From the NCBI GenBank assembly GCA_965247125.1, contig CBDFGO010000002.1:1488001-1552000 (forward strand): a stretch of 64,000 bases of DNA, read 5' to 3'. Within the stretch, counting starts at the first letter, position 1, and the number at the start of each line of letters is the position of its first letter. This stretch comes from CALBJU01 sp965247125 (GTDB lineage: Bacteria > Bacteroidota > Rhodothermia > Rhodothermales > UBA10348). Shown here piece after piece: positions 16,923 to 26,006 of this stretch. Position numbers and translations under genes: made by a program. The notes below the pieces were generated by a model. That model was not told the DNA's origin and searched no databases. It worked only from the letters and a program-made list of their open reading frames with translations.

Positions 16923-18786
16923 TCCACCAGGACAGTTTCTTACCCTGGTCATATTTGACGAACAACTCAATCCCATCTGCTCGTGCGCCGTCAAGAATCA
17001 GTTGTGCATTATCATTGCGCTGCTCAGGAAACATCTCTTGCTGATCTCTCAGCGTCACCCAGTTTGAGGTCAGTCGCGACATGTCTTTATGGTACGCTTC
17101 CAGACGAATGTCGATACCGCTTCGGGTTTGATGTTCAAGACCAACCACAAAATGTGTCGCGAGCTGTGCAGGGCTGAACGTTGACTCCCCGTTGTTAACA
17201 TCAATATCATTGATAAACTGAGACTGATAATATCGACCGGTTGCGGCGCGAAGAAATGTTCGATCGGAGACCGCGAATACAATCCCGATACGTGGACTCA
17301 CCAGATCATCACCCGTAAATCCGGAATGGTCGAAACGAATGCTGGGTTCGATAGCGACGCGTGGAGCCACTTTCAATCGAGCACTGAGATATGCTCCTGT
17401 CTGATTTCCAGAGGGCTCCATGTGAATGTCCTCTTCACGCACGTAATCGTAAAGTCTTCCTGATCCATCCACCCTGAGCTCCTGCTGATCAATATCGTAG
17501 TCGTAGACAGCGTTGACCTGTTTCGTCTCGAATCCCGCCGCCACTCCAAGCCTTTCAGAAGCCGCCCAGTTCCAGTCCTGCCTTAGACCCGTGAAGGCGT
17601 AATCGCGTTTGTCTCTGAGCAGGAAATCGCCCTTGTCAGATGGTTCGTATTTGTGAAAGGACCCGTTGCGATCATGATTTACCATGCCCGTATAGAGGAT
17701 CGTTCTTGAAAATAATTTCGGGCTGTAAATGGACGTCAGCGTGGCCCAGGCGTAGACGTTCAAATACTTCGTCTCATTCTTGTCAAAATTGCCTTCCTCG
17801 TCAAGATCATCGATTGATGTCTTGTCTCCGGCCTCCAGTACATGAAGCGATGCGCTGTGCTTGGGAGTCAACCGGTAATTGATCTTCAGCAGAGCATCGT
17901 GAAATTTGGGTACCACCTCTGCATCCGGAACGATCTTAAAGGTGAGGTCGAGCATGCCTCGGCGGGCGGAAGCGAGATAGGATCCCTTGCCATTGCTGAA
18001 GGTCCCTTGTGTAAAAAATCGAGCGTTCATCATCGACAGTCCCAGCGTGGTTCTTCTGGGTTGACCGTGCACATTCCGGGTCCGCATACTGAAGACTCCG
18101 CTCATCCGATTTCCGTACTCCGCGGAGTAGCCTCCAGTCATCAAATCCACTCCCTGAACCGTTTCGATATCTACGATGCTGAACAGTCCACCTGCCTTGT
18201 CTCGTTGATGAAACGGCTCGTAGAGTTCCATACCATCTAACGTAATCAGGACTTCGTCGGCCTCCCCACCGCGGATGGTAAACTTTGATGAGAAGTCAGT
18301 GGACGAAATTCCGGGAAGTCGAGAGACGGCGCGAGTTATGTCCTCGGCCCAGGACATGTTTCTAAGATTTTCTTCTGAAAGCGTCTGTCGAGAACCCGTT
18401 TCGGCGCCCATAATTGTGAATCGGCCTGGAGAAACCACCACCTCTTGGAGTCGCAATGTCCATACTTGAAGTTCAATAATTCCAACTGAGATCGCGACGT
18501 CTTGGACCCCAACCTCGTCGATGGTTCGAGTCTGAAAACCAACGGCCGAAAACCTGATGGAATAGGTACCTGGAGGAATCCCGCGAATTGTAAATTCTCC
18601 GTTCTCATTGGAACTCGCCCCGAGATCTGTCCCCACAATTCGAATGTTTACAAGAGGAATGCCCGCAGCCGTATCTGCCGCTCTGACAACACCTGATACT
18701 GTGCCAAGGGCCTGCTGGGGAGATGCTATCAGATCTGACGGGGATGTTCCAAGAACCAAAACGGAAAGGAGTAGCCTTAACTTCAT
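16783..18786 (-). CDS. TonB-dependent receptor with carboxypeptidase-like N-domain, C-terminally truncated
   Basis: 667 residues. A signal peptide is followed by a carboxypeptidase-regulatory-like beta-sandwich (GTVSGVVRAADTAAGIPLVN and GEFTIRGIPPGTYSIRFSA), a plug domain (FTIRGGEADEVLITLDGMEL near residue 165) and part of the barrel. The barrel reads normally to WWISYALARAEDDV near residue 627, after which family members continue for well over a hundred residues and end in an aromatic. Here only about 35 unrelated residues remain, ending EYSSFEGKT. The last 140 bp overlap the cytochrome gene on the other strand. The gene is probably broken by a deletion and may be non-functional. Its substrate is unknown. 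Confidence 0.8.
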   Translation of the reverse strand: MKLRLLLSVLVLGTSPSDLIASPQQALGTVSGVVRAADTAAGIPLVNIRIVGTDLGASSNENGEFTIRGIPPGTYSIRFSAVGFQTRTIDEVGVQDVAISVGIIELQVWTLRLQEVVVSPGRFTIMGAETGSRQTLSEENLRNMSWAEDITRAVSRLPGISSTDFSSKFTIRGGEADEVLITLDGMELYEPFHQRDKAGGLFSIVDIETVQGVDLMTGGYSAEYGNRMSGVFSMRTRNVHGQPRRTTLGLSMMNARFFTQGTFSNGKGSYLASARRGMLDLTFKIVPDAEVVPKFHDALLKINYRLTPKHSASLHVLEAGDKTSIDDLDEEGNFDKNETKYLNVYAWATLTSIYSPKLFSRTILYTGMVNHDRNGSFHKYEPSDKGDFLLRDKRDYAFTGLRQDWNWAASERLGVAAGFETKQVNAVYDYDIDQQELRVDGSGRLYDYVREEDIHMEPSGNQTGAYLSARLKVAPRVAIEPSIRFDHSGFTGDDLVSPRIGIVFAVSDRTFLRAATGRYYQSQFINDIDVNNGESTFSPAQLATHFVVGLEHQTRSGIDIRLEAYHKDMSRLTSNWVTLRDQQEMFPEQRNDNAQLILDGARADGIELFVKYDQGKKLSWWISYALARAEDDVRDIVFDAPLDKQTGWVSRPNLHRTQEYSSFEGKT

Positions 18787-18848
18787 CGTGTTACCTGAGT
18801 TTTATATTAGACAGGTAAATCCTTCCAAATGCGTAATGACTGGTTCTC

Positions 18849-18857
18849 ACGATCCGG
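18849..18857. repeat. Target site duplication of the IS256 element, left copy
   Basis: The 9 bases ACGATCCGG here are repeated exactly at 20242-20250, directly flanking both ends of the element. Confidence 0.88.
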
Positions 18858-20241
18858 GAGCTATGCCCAAAAGTTGTGTATGGAAGGTTTAGGCAGCGTG
18901 TCGTTCTGATGTAATTCCGTCGGTGAATTTGATTCCTTTTTTTACAAGTTGCAATAGGTGCGGTGCATTCAGTTTCCTCCACTTCTTCTGAGCCTCTTTA
19001 CATAGACGGAAGGCCATTGCAAGAGCTGTTTCTCGGCTCAGACATCCCCTCGTTTTGGCGGTCCTGAGGCGCACGGTCGCGAACGTAGATTCGATCGGAT
19101 TTGTGCTCCGAAGATGGATCCAGTGTTCTGCCGGAAAGTCATAAAAAGCGAGCAGTTCTTCTCGGTCTTTCACCAGAATCTCTGCTGCTTTCGGATACTT
19201 TTGCTGGTAGGCTTTGATGAAAAACAGAAGGGCGCTCTCTGCCTGCTTTTTTGTTTCTGCTGTATAGATCTGCGTGAGGTGACCTTTTGCCTTCTTCTGA
19301 ACGGACTTGGGCAGGCGGTTGAGCACATTTGCTGTCTTGTGCACCCAACAGCGTGCGGCTCGCGTCTCGGGATAAACTTCTGCGAGAGCACTCCAGAATC
19401 CCATGGCTCCATCGGCAACAGCCAGCTTCGGTCCTTGATCCAGCCCGCGGTGCCTCAGCTCCAGGAGCAACTCTCGCCACGACTGCTTGCTCTCGCGAAA
19501 GCCGTCCTCGAGTGCTATAAGCTCCTTCCTTCCATCGGCCGTAGCGCCGATCACGACCAGCAGACACAGTTTCTGTTTATCCATGCGTACGTTTACGTGA
19601 ATACCGTCGGCCCAGAAATAGACGTAGTGCTTCTCCTTCAGGCTCCGCTTTTGCCAGTCTTCGTGCTCCCTTGTCCAAAGCGTCTTCAGGCGCGCAATCG
19701 TCGAGGAGGTCAGCCCTGGGGCATCAGGACCAACAAGGGCCGAGAGCGCTGCCTCAAAGCCGCCCGTTGAAACTCCCTTCAGGTACAACCATGGAATGAG
19801 AGCCTCAAGCGAGCGGCTCTTGCGGAGGTAGGCTGGTAGTATCGAACTGCGGAAACCGATTCTATCCTCACCCCGACCCGTACGGTCGCGTATGCGGGGC
19901 ATCTTTACAGCGACCTCCCCGATACCAGTCAAAATCTTCCTCTCTGGCAGATATCCATTGCGAACGATGCGGTGGCGATTCTCTTCGTCGCGCAGGAACT
20001 GGTAGCGCTGGCAGAAAGCTTCAACCTCGGCCTCAACGGCTGTGGCCAGCATCTTTGCGGCCCCTGTTCGCAATACTTCTGTCAACACATCCTCTGTGCT
20101 ATTGTAGTTCTCGTTCTCGTGTGCGTTATTCGTCTTCATGGGCGGTGTATCCTCCAATCTTCGGATTGACAATGACGTAATCATCATCAGGATACGCCGC
20201 CTATACCTTTTTCACCCGTACACAACTTTCGGGGTTAACTC
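18858..20241 (-). mobile_element. Complete IS256-family insertion sequence
   Basis: 1384 bp between matching 9-bp target duplications. The ends are imperfect inverted repeats: GAGCTATGCCCAAAAGTT then GTGTA at the left, and GAGTTAACCCCGAAAGTT then GTGTA as the reverse complement of the right. An AAAGTTGTGTA core is common in this family. The element sits in the gap between the truncated receptor gene and the SUI1 gene, so it breaks no reading frame. The exact duplication suggests a fairly recent insertion. Confidence 0.92.
18889..20139 (-). CDS. IS256-family transposase (Mutator type)
   Basis: 416 residues from the ATG at 20139, with GGAGG 11-15 bases upstream; an ATG 16 codons earlier (20187) is possible but lies upstream of that site. 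The three catalytic acids are visible: Asp in YFWADGIHV near residue 175, Asp in VADGAMGFW near 240 and Glu in RSTNPIESTFATVR near 350. Conserved flanks such as CWVHKTANVLNRLPKS are intact. The frame is uninterrupted, so the enzyme is probably active. It fills almost the whole element. Confidence 0.95.
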   Translation of the reverse strand: MKTNNAHENENYNSTEDVLTEVLRTGAAKMLATAVEAEVEAFCQRYQFLRDEENRHRIVRNGYLPERKILTGIGEVAVKMPRIRDRTGRGEDRIGFRSSILPAYLRKSRSLEALIPWLYLKGVSTGGFEAALSALVGPDAPGLTSSTIARLKTLWTREHEDWQKRSLKEKHYVYFWADGIHVNVRMDKQKLCLLVVIGATADGRKELIALEDGFRESKQSWRELLLELRHRGLDQGPKLAVADGAMGFWSALAEVYPETRAARCWVHKTANVLNRLPKSVQKKAKGHLTQIYTAETKKQAESALLFFIKAYQQKYPKAAEILVKDREELLAFYDFPAEHWIHLRSTNPIESTFATVRLRTAKTRGCLSRETALAMAFRLCKEAQKKWRKLNAPHLLQLVKKGIKFTDGITSERHAA

Positions 20242-20250
20242 ACGATCCGG
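20242..20250. repeat. Target site duplication of the IS256 element, right copy
   Basis: Exact repeat of the 9 bases at 18849-18857. It lies 25 bp before the SUI1 gene start, so the insertion may have cut into or replaced that gene's upstream promoter. Confidence 0.88.
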
Positions 20251-20274
20251 GTAAGACGCTCACTCGAAACAACA

Positions 20275-20532
20275 ATGTCCTCCTATCCCAATGATGGAAT
20301 CGTTCGCGTCGGACGCGAAACGAAGGGTAGGCGAGGAAAAGGAGTCACTATTGTCACCGGAATTCCGGGAAGCGCGGACGCGCTTAAGAAGCTGGCCAGT
20401 CGGCTTAAAGCGCAGTGCGGTGTCGGTGGGACGGTAAAAGGACGGACAATCGAAATTCAGGGCGACCAGCGCGATCGACTGATCAATATCCTCTCTTCTA
20501 TGGGTCACACTGTCAAAAAAAGCGGAGGTTAG
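20275..20532 (+). CDS. SUI1/YciH family translation factor-like protein
   Basis: 85 residues, the normal size of the bacterial YciH group related to eukaryotic eIF1. Core motifs are RGKGVTIVTGIPG, LKKLASRLKAQCGVGGTVKG and IEIQGDQRDRLINIL. The family binds the small ribosomal subunit and influences start-site choice, though the role in bacteria is poorly known. The start is only 25 bp beyond the IS256 right end, so its native promoter has probably been displaced by the element. It converges with the helicase gene 38 bp away. Confidence 0.88.
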   Translation: MSSYPNDGIVRVGRETKGRRGKGVTIVTGIPGSADALKKLASRLKAQCGVGGTVKGRTIEIQGDQRDRLINILSSMGHTVKKSGG

Positions 20533-20570
20533 GCGACATCGTCATAAATGGCCGGGAATCATTCAGAACG

Positions 20571-21806
20571 TCAACGGTGCGGACGCCGTCTCTGATTTCT
20601 TCCTGATCGGCTTGAGGCGGCTCGCCGCGAATTGCTTCGAAAGAATCCTCCGTGCATTCGAGCAATACGATCATCATGAAAGTTGTGTCCTTCGTGAATC
20701 TCGACCTTCTGTTTGATCGTGCGCTCAATAGCTCTGAGGTAGACAACTTCGTCTGCATCGCAGAACGAAAGTGCAACACCATCGGCACCAGCTCGAGCGG
20801 TTCGCCCGATTCGATGCACATAACTCTCAGGTTCGTTGGGCAAATCAAAATTGATTACATGGGTTACATCGTCGACATCGATCCCTCGGGACGCTATATC
20901 CGTTGCTACCAATACCTGGACTCTGCCCTGTCTGAAGCCTTCCAGGGCTCGCTGTCTTGCCGACTGAGACTTATTTCCATGAATTGCATCGCAGCTGATA
21001 CCGCGCTGTCCAAGAAACTTGGCTACGCGGTTCGCGCCGTGCTTTGTTCTGGTGAACACGATCGCGCGCTCCATTCCTAATTCTTCGAAAAGGTCATGCA
21101 GAAGATTCCTTTTGTCACTCTTTTGCACAAACAGCACGTGTTGTTTGACACGGTCTGCCGTCTTCACGGCCGGCTTGATGTCAATGCGTTCGTAGTCGGT
21201 AAGAATGCGTTCTGCAAACTTTGTGATGGCATCTGGCATCGTAGCAGAAAACAAAAAGGTTTGCCGTTTTCGAGGGAGTTTCGCGACTATTTTTCGGACG
21301 TCATGGATGAAGCCCATGTCCAACATTCGATCGGCCTCGTCGAGAACGAAGATCTCGACTTGATCCAGTCGGATATGGCCCTGGTTCATGAGGTCCAGAA
21401 GTCGACCCGGCGTGGCAATCAGTGTATCAACGCCACGACGCATTCGCGCTACCTGGGGATGTTGGCCTACGCCACCAAAGATTACTGTGTGGTACTGCCG
21501 CATATATCGGCCGTAGGTCTCCATATCGTCGCCAATCTGGATCGCCAGTTCACGCGTTGGAGTGAGTATTAAAGATCTTGCGCTTCCCGGAGTCAACCGG
21601 CGGTTGGACTCATCGAGACGCTGAAGAATGGGTAAGGTGAAAGCGGCTGTCTTGCCGGTTCCAGTTTGTGCTACACCGAGAACGTCACGTCCCCGAAGAG
21701 CGGGAGGAATAGCGGTGAGCTGTATAGGGGTGGGTGTCGTATAGCCTTGAGCTTTTACGACACGACACAGGGGCTCAATGAGTCCCAGTTCGGAAAAATT
21801 TTTCAA
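20571..21806 (-). CDS. DEAD-box RNA helicase, RhlE-like
   Basis: 411 residues with every helicase motif: Q motif near residue 22, AQTGTGKTAAF, PTRELAIQ, VLDEADRMLDMGF, SAT, VFTRTKHGANRVAKFL, ATDIASRGIDV and HRIGRTARAG. A short basic tail (SRRAASSRSGRNQRRRPHR) follows the RecA2 domain, as in RhlE proteins of ribosome assembly and RNA turnover. It unwinds RNA in the cytoplasm. It is one of two DEAD-box genes within 7 kb on this strand; they are not close paralogues. It is transcribed alone. Confidence 0.93.
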   Translation of the reverse strand: MKNFSELGLIEPLCRVVKAQGYTTPTPIQLTAIPPALRGRDVLGVAQTGTGKTAAFTLPILQRLDESNRRLTPGSARSLILTPTRELAIQIGDDMETYGRYMRQYHTVIFGGVGQHPQVARMRRGVDTLIATPGRLLDLMNQGHIRLDQVEIFVLDEADRMLDMGFIHDVRKIVAKLPRKRQTFLFSATMPDAITKFAERILTDYERIDIKPAVKTADRVKQHVLFVQKSDKRNLLHDLFEELGMERAIVFTRTKHGANRVAKFLGQRGISCDAIHGNKSQSARQRALEGFRQGRVQVLVATDIASRGIDVDDVTHVINFDLPNEPESYVHRIGRTARAGADGVALSFCDADEVVYLRAIERTIKQKVEIHEGHNFHDDRIARMHGGFFRSNSRRAASSRSGRNQRRRPHR

Positions 21807-22084
21807 GTAATGGGGGTATCTTTTGCGCTCGCTTGTTTGGGCTATTATTCGCCGCTGCGAGGGCTTGTAGGATCCGTGGGGCGCGCCGCCGACGGAATTA
21901 AGAATGTTGGACTCGGGATGTGACGATCAGATATGCTGACGCCTACGCGCAATCTCCAAGTGCCGTGGTTGATTCAACCAAGCGCCTCCAATGCCAAGAG
22001 CGCCATGAAGTTTCCTCAAGCGTTAAAACAGTGTTAGAACACGGAAAGGGCCAGCTTAAGATGCTTTCCGGCGATAACATCTTG

Positions 22085-24301
22085 TCATTTTAGACCTGTA
22101 GGGATCGCAATCGTATACGTTTGCTCGGCATTCTCCATCACCACGTCTTTCTGAAACCAAGCCGGCTTGAATAGCTTCGCGGAATACAGTTCTGCCTGGT
22201 CGAAATAATGATCCGACGAAGGGTCGTTGCTCTGGCCGAAGACGAACACCGAGCGTGCCTGGACCTCAGGAGTAAACTCGACCACCTTGACGAACGAATT
22301 TCCATGGATGCCGTAGCGATTTCCGCTCCTACTCTGTCGCGTGGTGAAAGTAAAGACGGATCCCAACCAACCGGGCGCCCCTGCCACACCAAGACTGGTC
22401 AGTTCATCAGAAAAAGGAAGGATTCCTGACGCGTCTGGACGCTGAATTAGGTTAATATCTCCCCACTGAACTTCCCAGGTGCCCTTTCTTCTTTCGAGAT
22501 CCTGCACCACACGCCTCAGTCCTTCGACCCAATTCCCTGTTGAAAAACCAGGATTTTGCCGGACAGACTCAGCCCAAAGGACAAACAATGTCGTGGCGAC
22601 CGAATTTTTGGCGGCAACCCGGTTCCAGTCCCGTAACACAGCGATTGGGCGTGCAAGTGATACGACACGATCGGGGTTTCTACTCTTCATATCATCGTAC
22701 GACGAAAGAAGGTCGTCCAAATACTCATCGGCAGCGATCAAGCGTGTGTCCCACACAGCGGCGGAAAAATCGTCCAGCGTCAGGTTTCTCAGTTCGCCAA
22801 GTACTTGTCTTGATCTTCGAGCCCTACGATTATCCTGCTCATTTCCCGTCATATACGAGGGGAAGTCGCGAGCAGAAAGATCGAGATTTTCTGTCGTCGT
22901 AAAAGGCGAGGAATTCGTGTTCTGCAAATATCCGCTGGCGGGATTGAGAACTTGTGGAAGCTCATCGAGCGAGTGGTAGCCATCCCATTCTGTACCCGGA
23001 TCAGTGCCATCAACCGGAAGGGACCAGTTGTAGGCCGGAGACCGACGTGGGATGACATGATTGTAGATGTATAGGATATTGCCAGCATTGTCCGCATACA
23101 TGGTGTTCATGTACGAGACGTTTAACAGTGCCATGGCGGCCCGCCATTCGTCCAATGAAGCGGCTCGCATCATCGAGTACCACTGTTCAAACCACCCTCC
23201 TTCCTCGAACTTGGCCAGGCGCACGGCGAGTGGGCGGCCCGCTCGCGTGACACCCAGTATTGGCCCATGGCGGGTTTTGGAGTACCTGAATGATCGTGCC
23301 TCTGTCCGGTTACCACTCTTCACGCCGATAGTGTCGACCCACGAGGTCAGATCAAACCAGTCATCGTCGTACCGGTAGGCCTCTCCATTCTCATCTAATT
23401 CCTCCAGGTACAGATCACCGTGATCTCCGTAGTTGTCGGTGTATGCCCATCCGAGATGGCTGTTATTGCCCATGTAAGGGAGCATAAATCCGAACCGCGT
23501 CAAACCAGAGAACATGAGCCCCTCTTCACTGTGGAGGTGAACTTCGGTATAGGTGGAGAGGCCAAAGAAGGAAACGTGCGGATTAATCAGCAGCATCGGA
23601 TAGCCACTTTCGGTCCGCGAGCCGTCTACTGCCCATTCGTTCGATCCAAGGGCTCTCTCTCCATTTGGTGAAACGGTGTCTTCAGGCCACGCGAGGGACG
23701 GGTGCCCTGGGGCAAGTTCACCCAGCAAGCCGGATCCATCCTGAGCTGCTCTCATAGCCCTCCGGCTCTGATCCAGACCCAGACCCGCGTAATTCAGAAA
23801 CTCATTGTGGTGATATTTGAAGCGGATCAGCGCCAGTGTGTGCCAGGGCTCGATGTGCTGGAGCAAGCGTTTTTCGAAACCCGGATTTTCGGTCAGAAGA
23901 TGATTGAAGCCCTGGGCATACGCGTCATACAAACTGCGCATTTGGTCCGACGCCTGCTCGTACTCCGCTATGGAGAGCCGAACGATCTCGAGCCCCCGGA
24001 CCAGATAATCGTCGAGTAACGCTTCTTCACCGTAAAGCTCGGCTCCGCGACCAATTGCCCTAACGAAATTATCTTCGACCTGCCACCAATTGTCCTCCGC
24101 CTGCGCGTACGCTGCGCCGAAGACGACGCTTGCATCGGTGGGTCCGTAAATGTGCGGCACCCCCCATTCGTCTCGATGGATGGTGATTTCCTCAGTCATC
24201 TCAGCATCTGATCCGCTGCTATCAGAATCGTCGCAGGAGAGACTCAAAAAGCTGACAATTGAAAGGAGCACTATCGACATGGTGCGCATCAGTAGTGTCA
24301 T
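22085..24301 (-). CDS. Penicillin acylase family lipoprotein (Ntn hydrolase)
   Basis: 738 residues with a lipoprotein signal (lipid Cys23 in SFLSLSCDD). The order is that of penicillin/acyl-homoserine-lactone acylases: an alpha chain (RDEWGVPHIYG near residue 43, FGAAYAQAEDNWWQVE near 61), a spacer, and the beta chain that begins at the nucleophile Ser220 in LGSNEWAVDG after self-cleavage. The conserved His and Asn regions (LLINPHVSFFG, LGWAYTDNYGDHGDLY) follow. The family hydrolyses amide bonds of beta-lactams, N-acyl-homoserine lactones or related acyl amides at the cell surface. The actual substrate cannot be told from the sequence. It is separated from its neighbours and likely has its own promoter. 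Confidence 0.9.
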   Translation of the reverse strand: MTLLMRTMSIVLLSIVSFLSLSCDDSDSSGSDAEMTEEITIHRDEWGVPHIYGPTDASVVFGAAYAQAEDNWWQVEDNFVRAIGRGAELYGEEALLDDYLVRGLEIVRLSIAEYEQASDQMRSLYDAYAQGFNHLLTENPGFEKRLLQHIEPWHTLALIRFKYHHNEFLNYAGLGLDQSRRAMRAAQDGSGLLGELAPGHPSLAWPEDTVSPNGERALGSNEWAVDGSRTESGYPMLLINPHVSFFGLSTYTEVHLHSEEGLMFSGLTRFGFMLPYMGNNSHLGWAYTDNYGDHGDLYLEELDENGEAYRYDDDWFDLTSWVDTIGVKSGNRTEARSFRYSKTRHGPILGVTRAGRPLAVRLAKFEEGGWFEQWYSMMRAASLDEWRAAMALLNVSYMNTMYADNAGNILYIYNHVIPRRSPAYNWSLPVDGTDPGTEWDGYHSLDELPQVLNPASGYLQNTNSSPFTTTENLDLSARDFPSYMTGNEQDNRRARRSRQVLGELRNLTLDDFSAAVWDTRLIAADEYLDDLLSSYDDMKSRNPDRVVSLARPIAVLRDWNRVAAKNSVATTLFVLWAESVRQNPGFSTGNWVEGLRRVVQDLERRKGTWEVQWGDINLIQRPDASGILPFSDELTSLGVAGAPGWLGSVFTFTTRQSRSGNRYGIHGNSFVKVVEFTPEVQARSVFVFGQSNDPSSDHYFDQAELYSAKLFKPAWFQKDVVMENAEQTYTIAIPTGLK

Positions 24302-24364
24302 CTTTAAATATGTGAATGCGAATCAAGTGACTATCGTGCCCTCAAAATAATTGTGCTTCACATT

Positions 24365-25894
24365 TTAGCGATCGATCTTCACGACCATCCAGCGTCCCGC
24401 GTACTCATGCGGATCAACGGCCGAGATGCGGCTTGTCCGCCTGCCGTCCGAAGTCATCATTGTGACCTCAACATCCACCAGGCGTTGATGACCCAGTCCA
24501 AAATGCACGGGTGCAGCGTTCTGAGAGTTGTATCCGGACCCCGTGTCCAGAATATTCATTCCGAGGAGCGTGCCCGTTGCTGAATCATAGAGTCTGACTT
24601 CTGAGCCCGCCAGGGTATAGTGACCGTTTCCATCCAGAACGAGCACCTGCAGTGACAAACCACTGCGCTCTGAATCCATCATGTTCCGGAGGACGTGGTG
24701 CATACCGTCCTCTGCCGCTCCCGTAAGCGCGAGATCCAGAGCGCCGTCGCCGTCAAGATCGACCCAGTGCGCTCCGTGGTCTGCCTTCTGGTCGAGTACC
24801 ACTTGAGGAGTCACTTCCGTAAAGCGCTCACCATCGTTGCGATAAATGTAATCCCGATAGCTGACTCCGCCGGTGATTGTACCGTTGATATAGACGTCGA
24901 GGCGCCCATCGTTGTCGAAGTCGCCCCATGTGGAAGTATCATATCGGTTGTCTACTGCGAGACCCATCTTCGCTGCCACATTGCTGAACGAGCTGTGACC
25001 GGTATTACGGAAAAGGCCGTTCGGACCGTAGTTTGCCATGAACACATCCAAATTCCCATCGTTGTCGAAATCAACGATTGTCGGCCGCACTGTACCATTC
25101 GAAGGGTCGCCAAGCGCGCGTCCGCCATCTGCCAGGCCGGCCCCACGAGCAACATCGACGAAAACGTTGCCGTCGTTCCGATATAGTCCGTTTGCATCAC
25201 CATCCATATTGGCCACTACCAGATCCAAATCACCGTCCTTGTCGAAATCGAACCACGCAGCTCCGACTGTCCGACGAGGATCATCTACGCCCATCTCCTC
25301 AGCAACATCTGAAAATCTGCCCTCGTCGTTCCGAAACAACACGTTCGGCTTATCGCGCAGACCGATGAACAGGTCTACGTCACCATCCCGATCATAGTCG
25401 ACCCAACTAGCCTGTCGGAAGCTCCCTTCGAACGCGATCCCGGTTTCGGATGTCACATCAGTAAAGCTCTCGCCATTACCCTCATTCTTATACAGTCGGT
25501 TCCTGCTTCCTTCCCGCGACACAAACGCGACATACAGATCAAGATGCCCGTCATTGTTATAGTCTCCCCATGCAGCGGTTCGCGTCACGTCGTTGTCCGC
25601 AATTCCCGCCTGCTCCGCTACGTCGGTGAAGATGCCCCCGTCGTTGCGGTAAATCCGATTTGGGTGACCGTTAAATCCTACAAATAGGTCCATATCACCA
25701 TCGTTGTCGAAATCGGCGATGGCGTTCGTTAGCGTTCGGCCCGCTTTGAAAAGATCTTGTTGGCGAAGCTCGAATTGCGGCGACTGAAGATGGTCGTTTG
25801 CTACGACGGCATCCTGAGCGATGACTGAGGCGGGGAATAATGTCACTGCCGCGACAAGAAGAACGCGATCTACTGATTTCACTGATGCCACCAT
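24365..25894 (-). CDS. Secreted FG-GAP (VCBS) repeat protein with ASPIC/UnbV C-terminal domain
   Basis: 509 residues from the ATG at 25894, chosen because it opens a normal signal peptide (SVDRVLLVAAVTLFPASVIA) that a longer start at 25939 would bury. About seven repeats of the pattern DxDxDGDxDL (for example DFDNDGDMDLFVGF, DYDRDGDVDLFIG, DLDGDGALDLALTG) form a calcium-binding beta-propeller. A C-terminal ASPIC/UnbV-type domain (NSQNAAPVHFGLGHQRLVDV) follows. Such proteins are surface or secreted and common in marine Bacteroidota; binding partners are unknown. It has no T9SS sorting domain. It stands alone between the acylase and helicase genes. Confidence 0.85.
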   Translation of the reverse strand: MVASVKSVDRVLLVAAVTLFPASVIAQDAVVANDHLQSPQFELRQQDLFKAGRTLTNAIADFDNDGDMDLFVGFNGHPNRIYRNDGGIFTDVAEQAGIADNDVTRTAAWGDYNNDGHLDLYVAFVSREGSRNRLYKNEGNGESFTDVTSETGIAFEGSFRQASWVDYDRDGDVDLFIGLRDKPNVLFRNDEGRFSDVAEEMGVDDPRRTVGAAWFDFDKDGDLDLVVANMDGDANGLYRNDGNVFVDVARGAGLADGGRALGDPSNGTVRPTIVDFDNDGNLDVFMANYGPNGLFRNTGHSSFSNVAAKMGLAVDNRYDTSTWGDFDNDGRLDVYINGTITGGVSYRDYIYRNDGERFTEVTPQVVLDQKADHGAHWVDLDGDGALDLALTGAAEDGMHHVLRNMMDSERSGLSLQVLVLDGNGHYTLAGSEVRLYDSATGTLLGMNILDTGSGYNSQNAAPVHFGLGHQRLVDVEVTMMTSDGRRTSRISAVDPHEYAGRWMVVKIDR

Positions 25895-26006
25895 CCAATC
25901 GAAGGAGTAAATGCGTTCCTCCGAACTCGGGCAACGCACGCCTGATTATATAGCGACAGAGGGACGAACTGACAACTAGAGAACATTGCTTCGCGGCCCA
26001 ACGCAA

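Noticed and set aside
16783..20250. Integrative element or prophage around the IS256 insertion
   Set aside because: No integrase, attachment repeats or phage genes are nearby; the flanking 9-bp repeat fits a single IS insertion.
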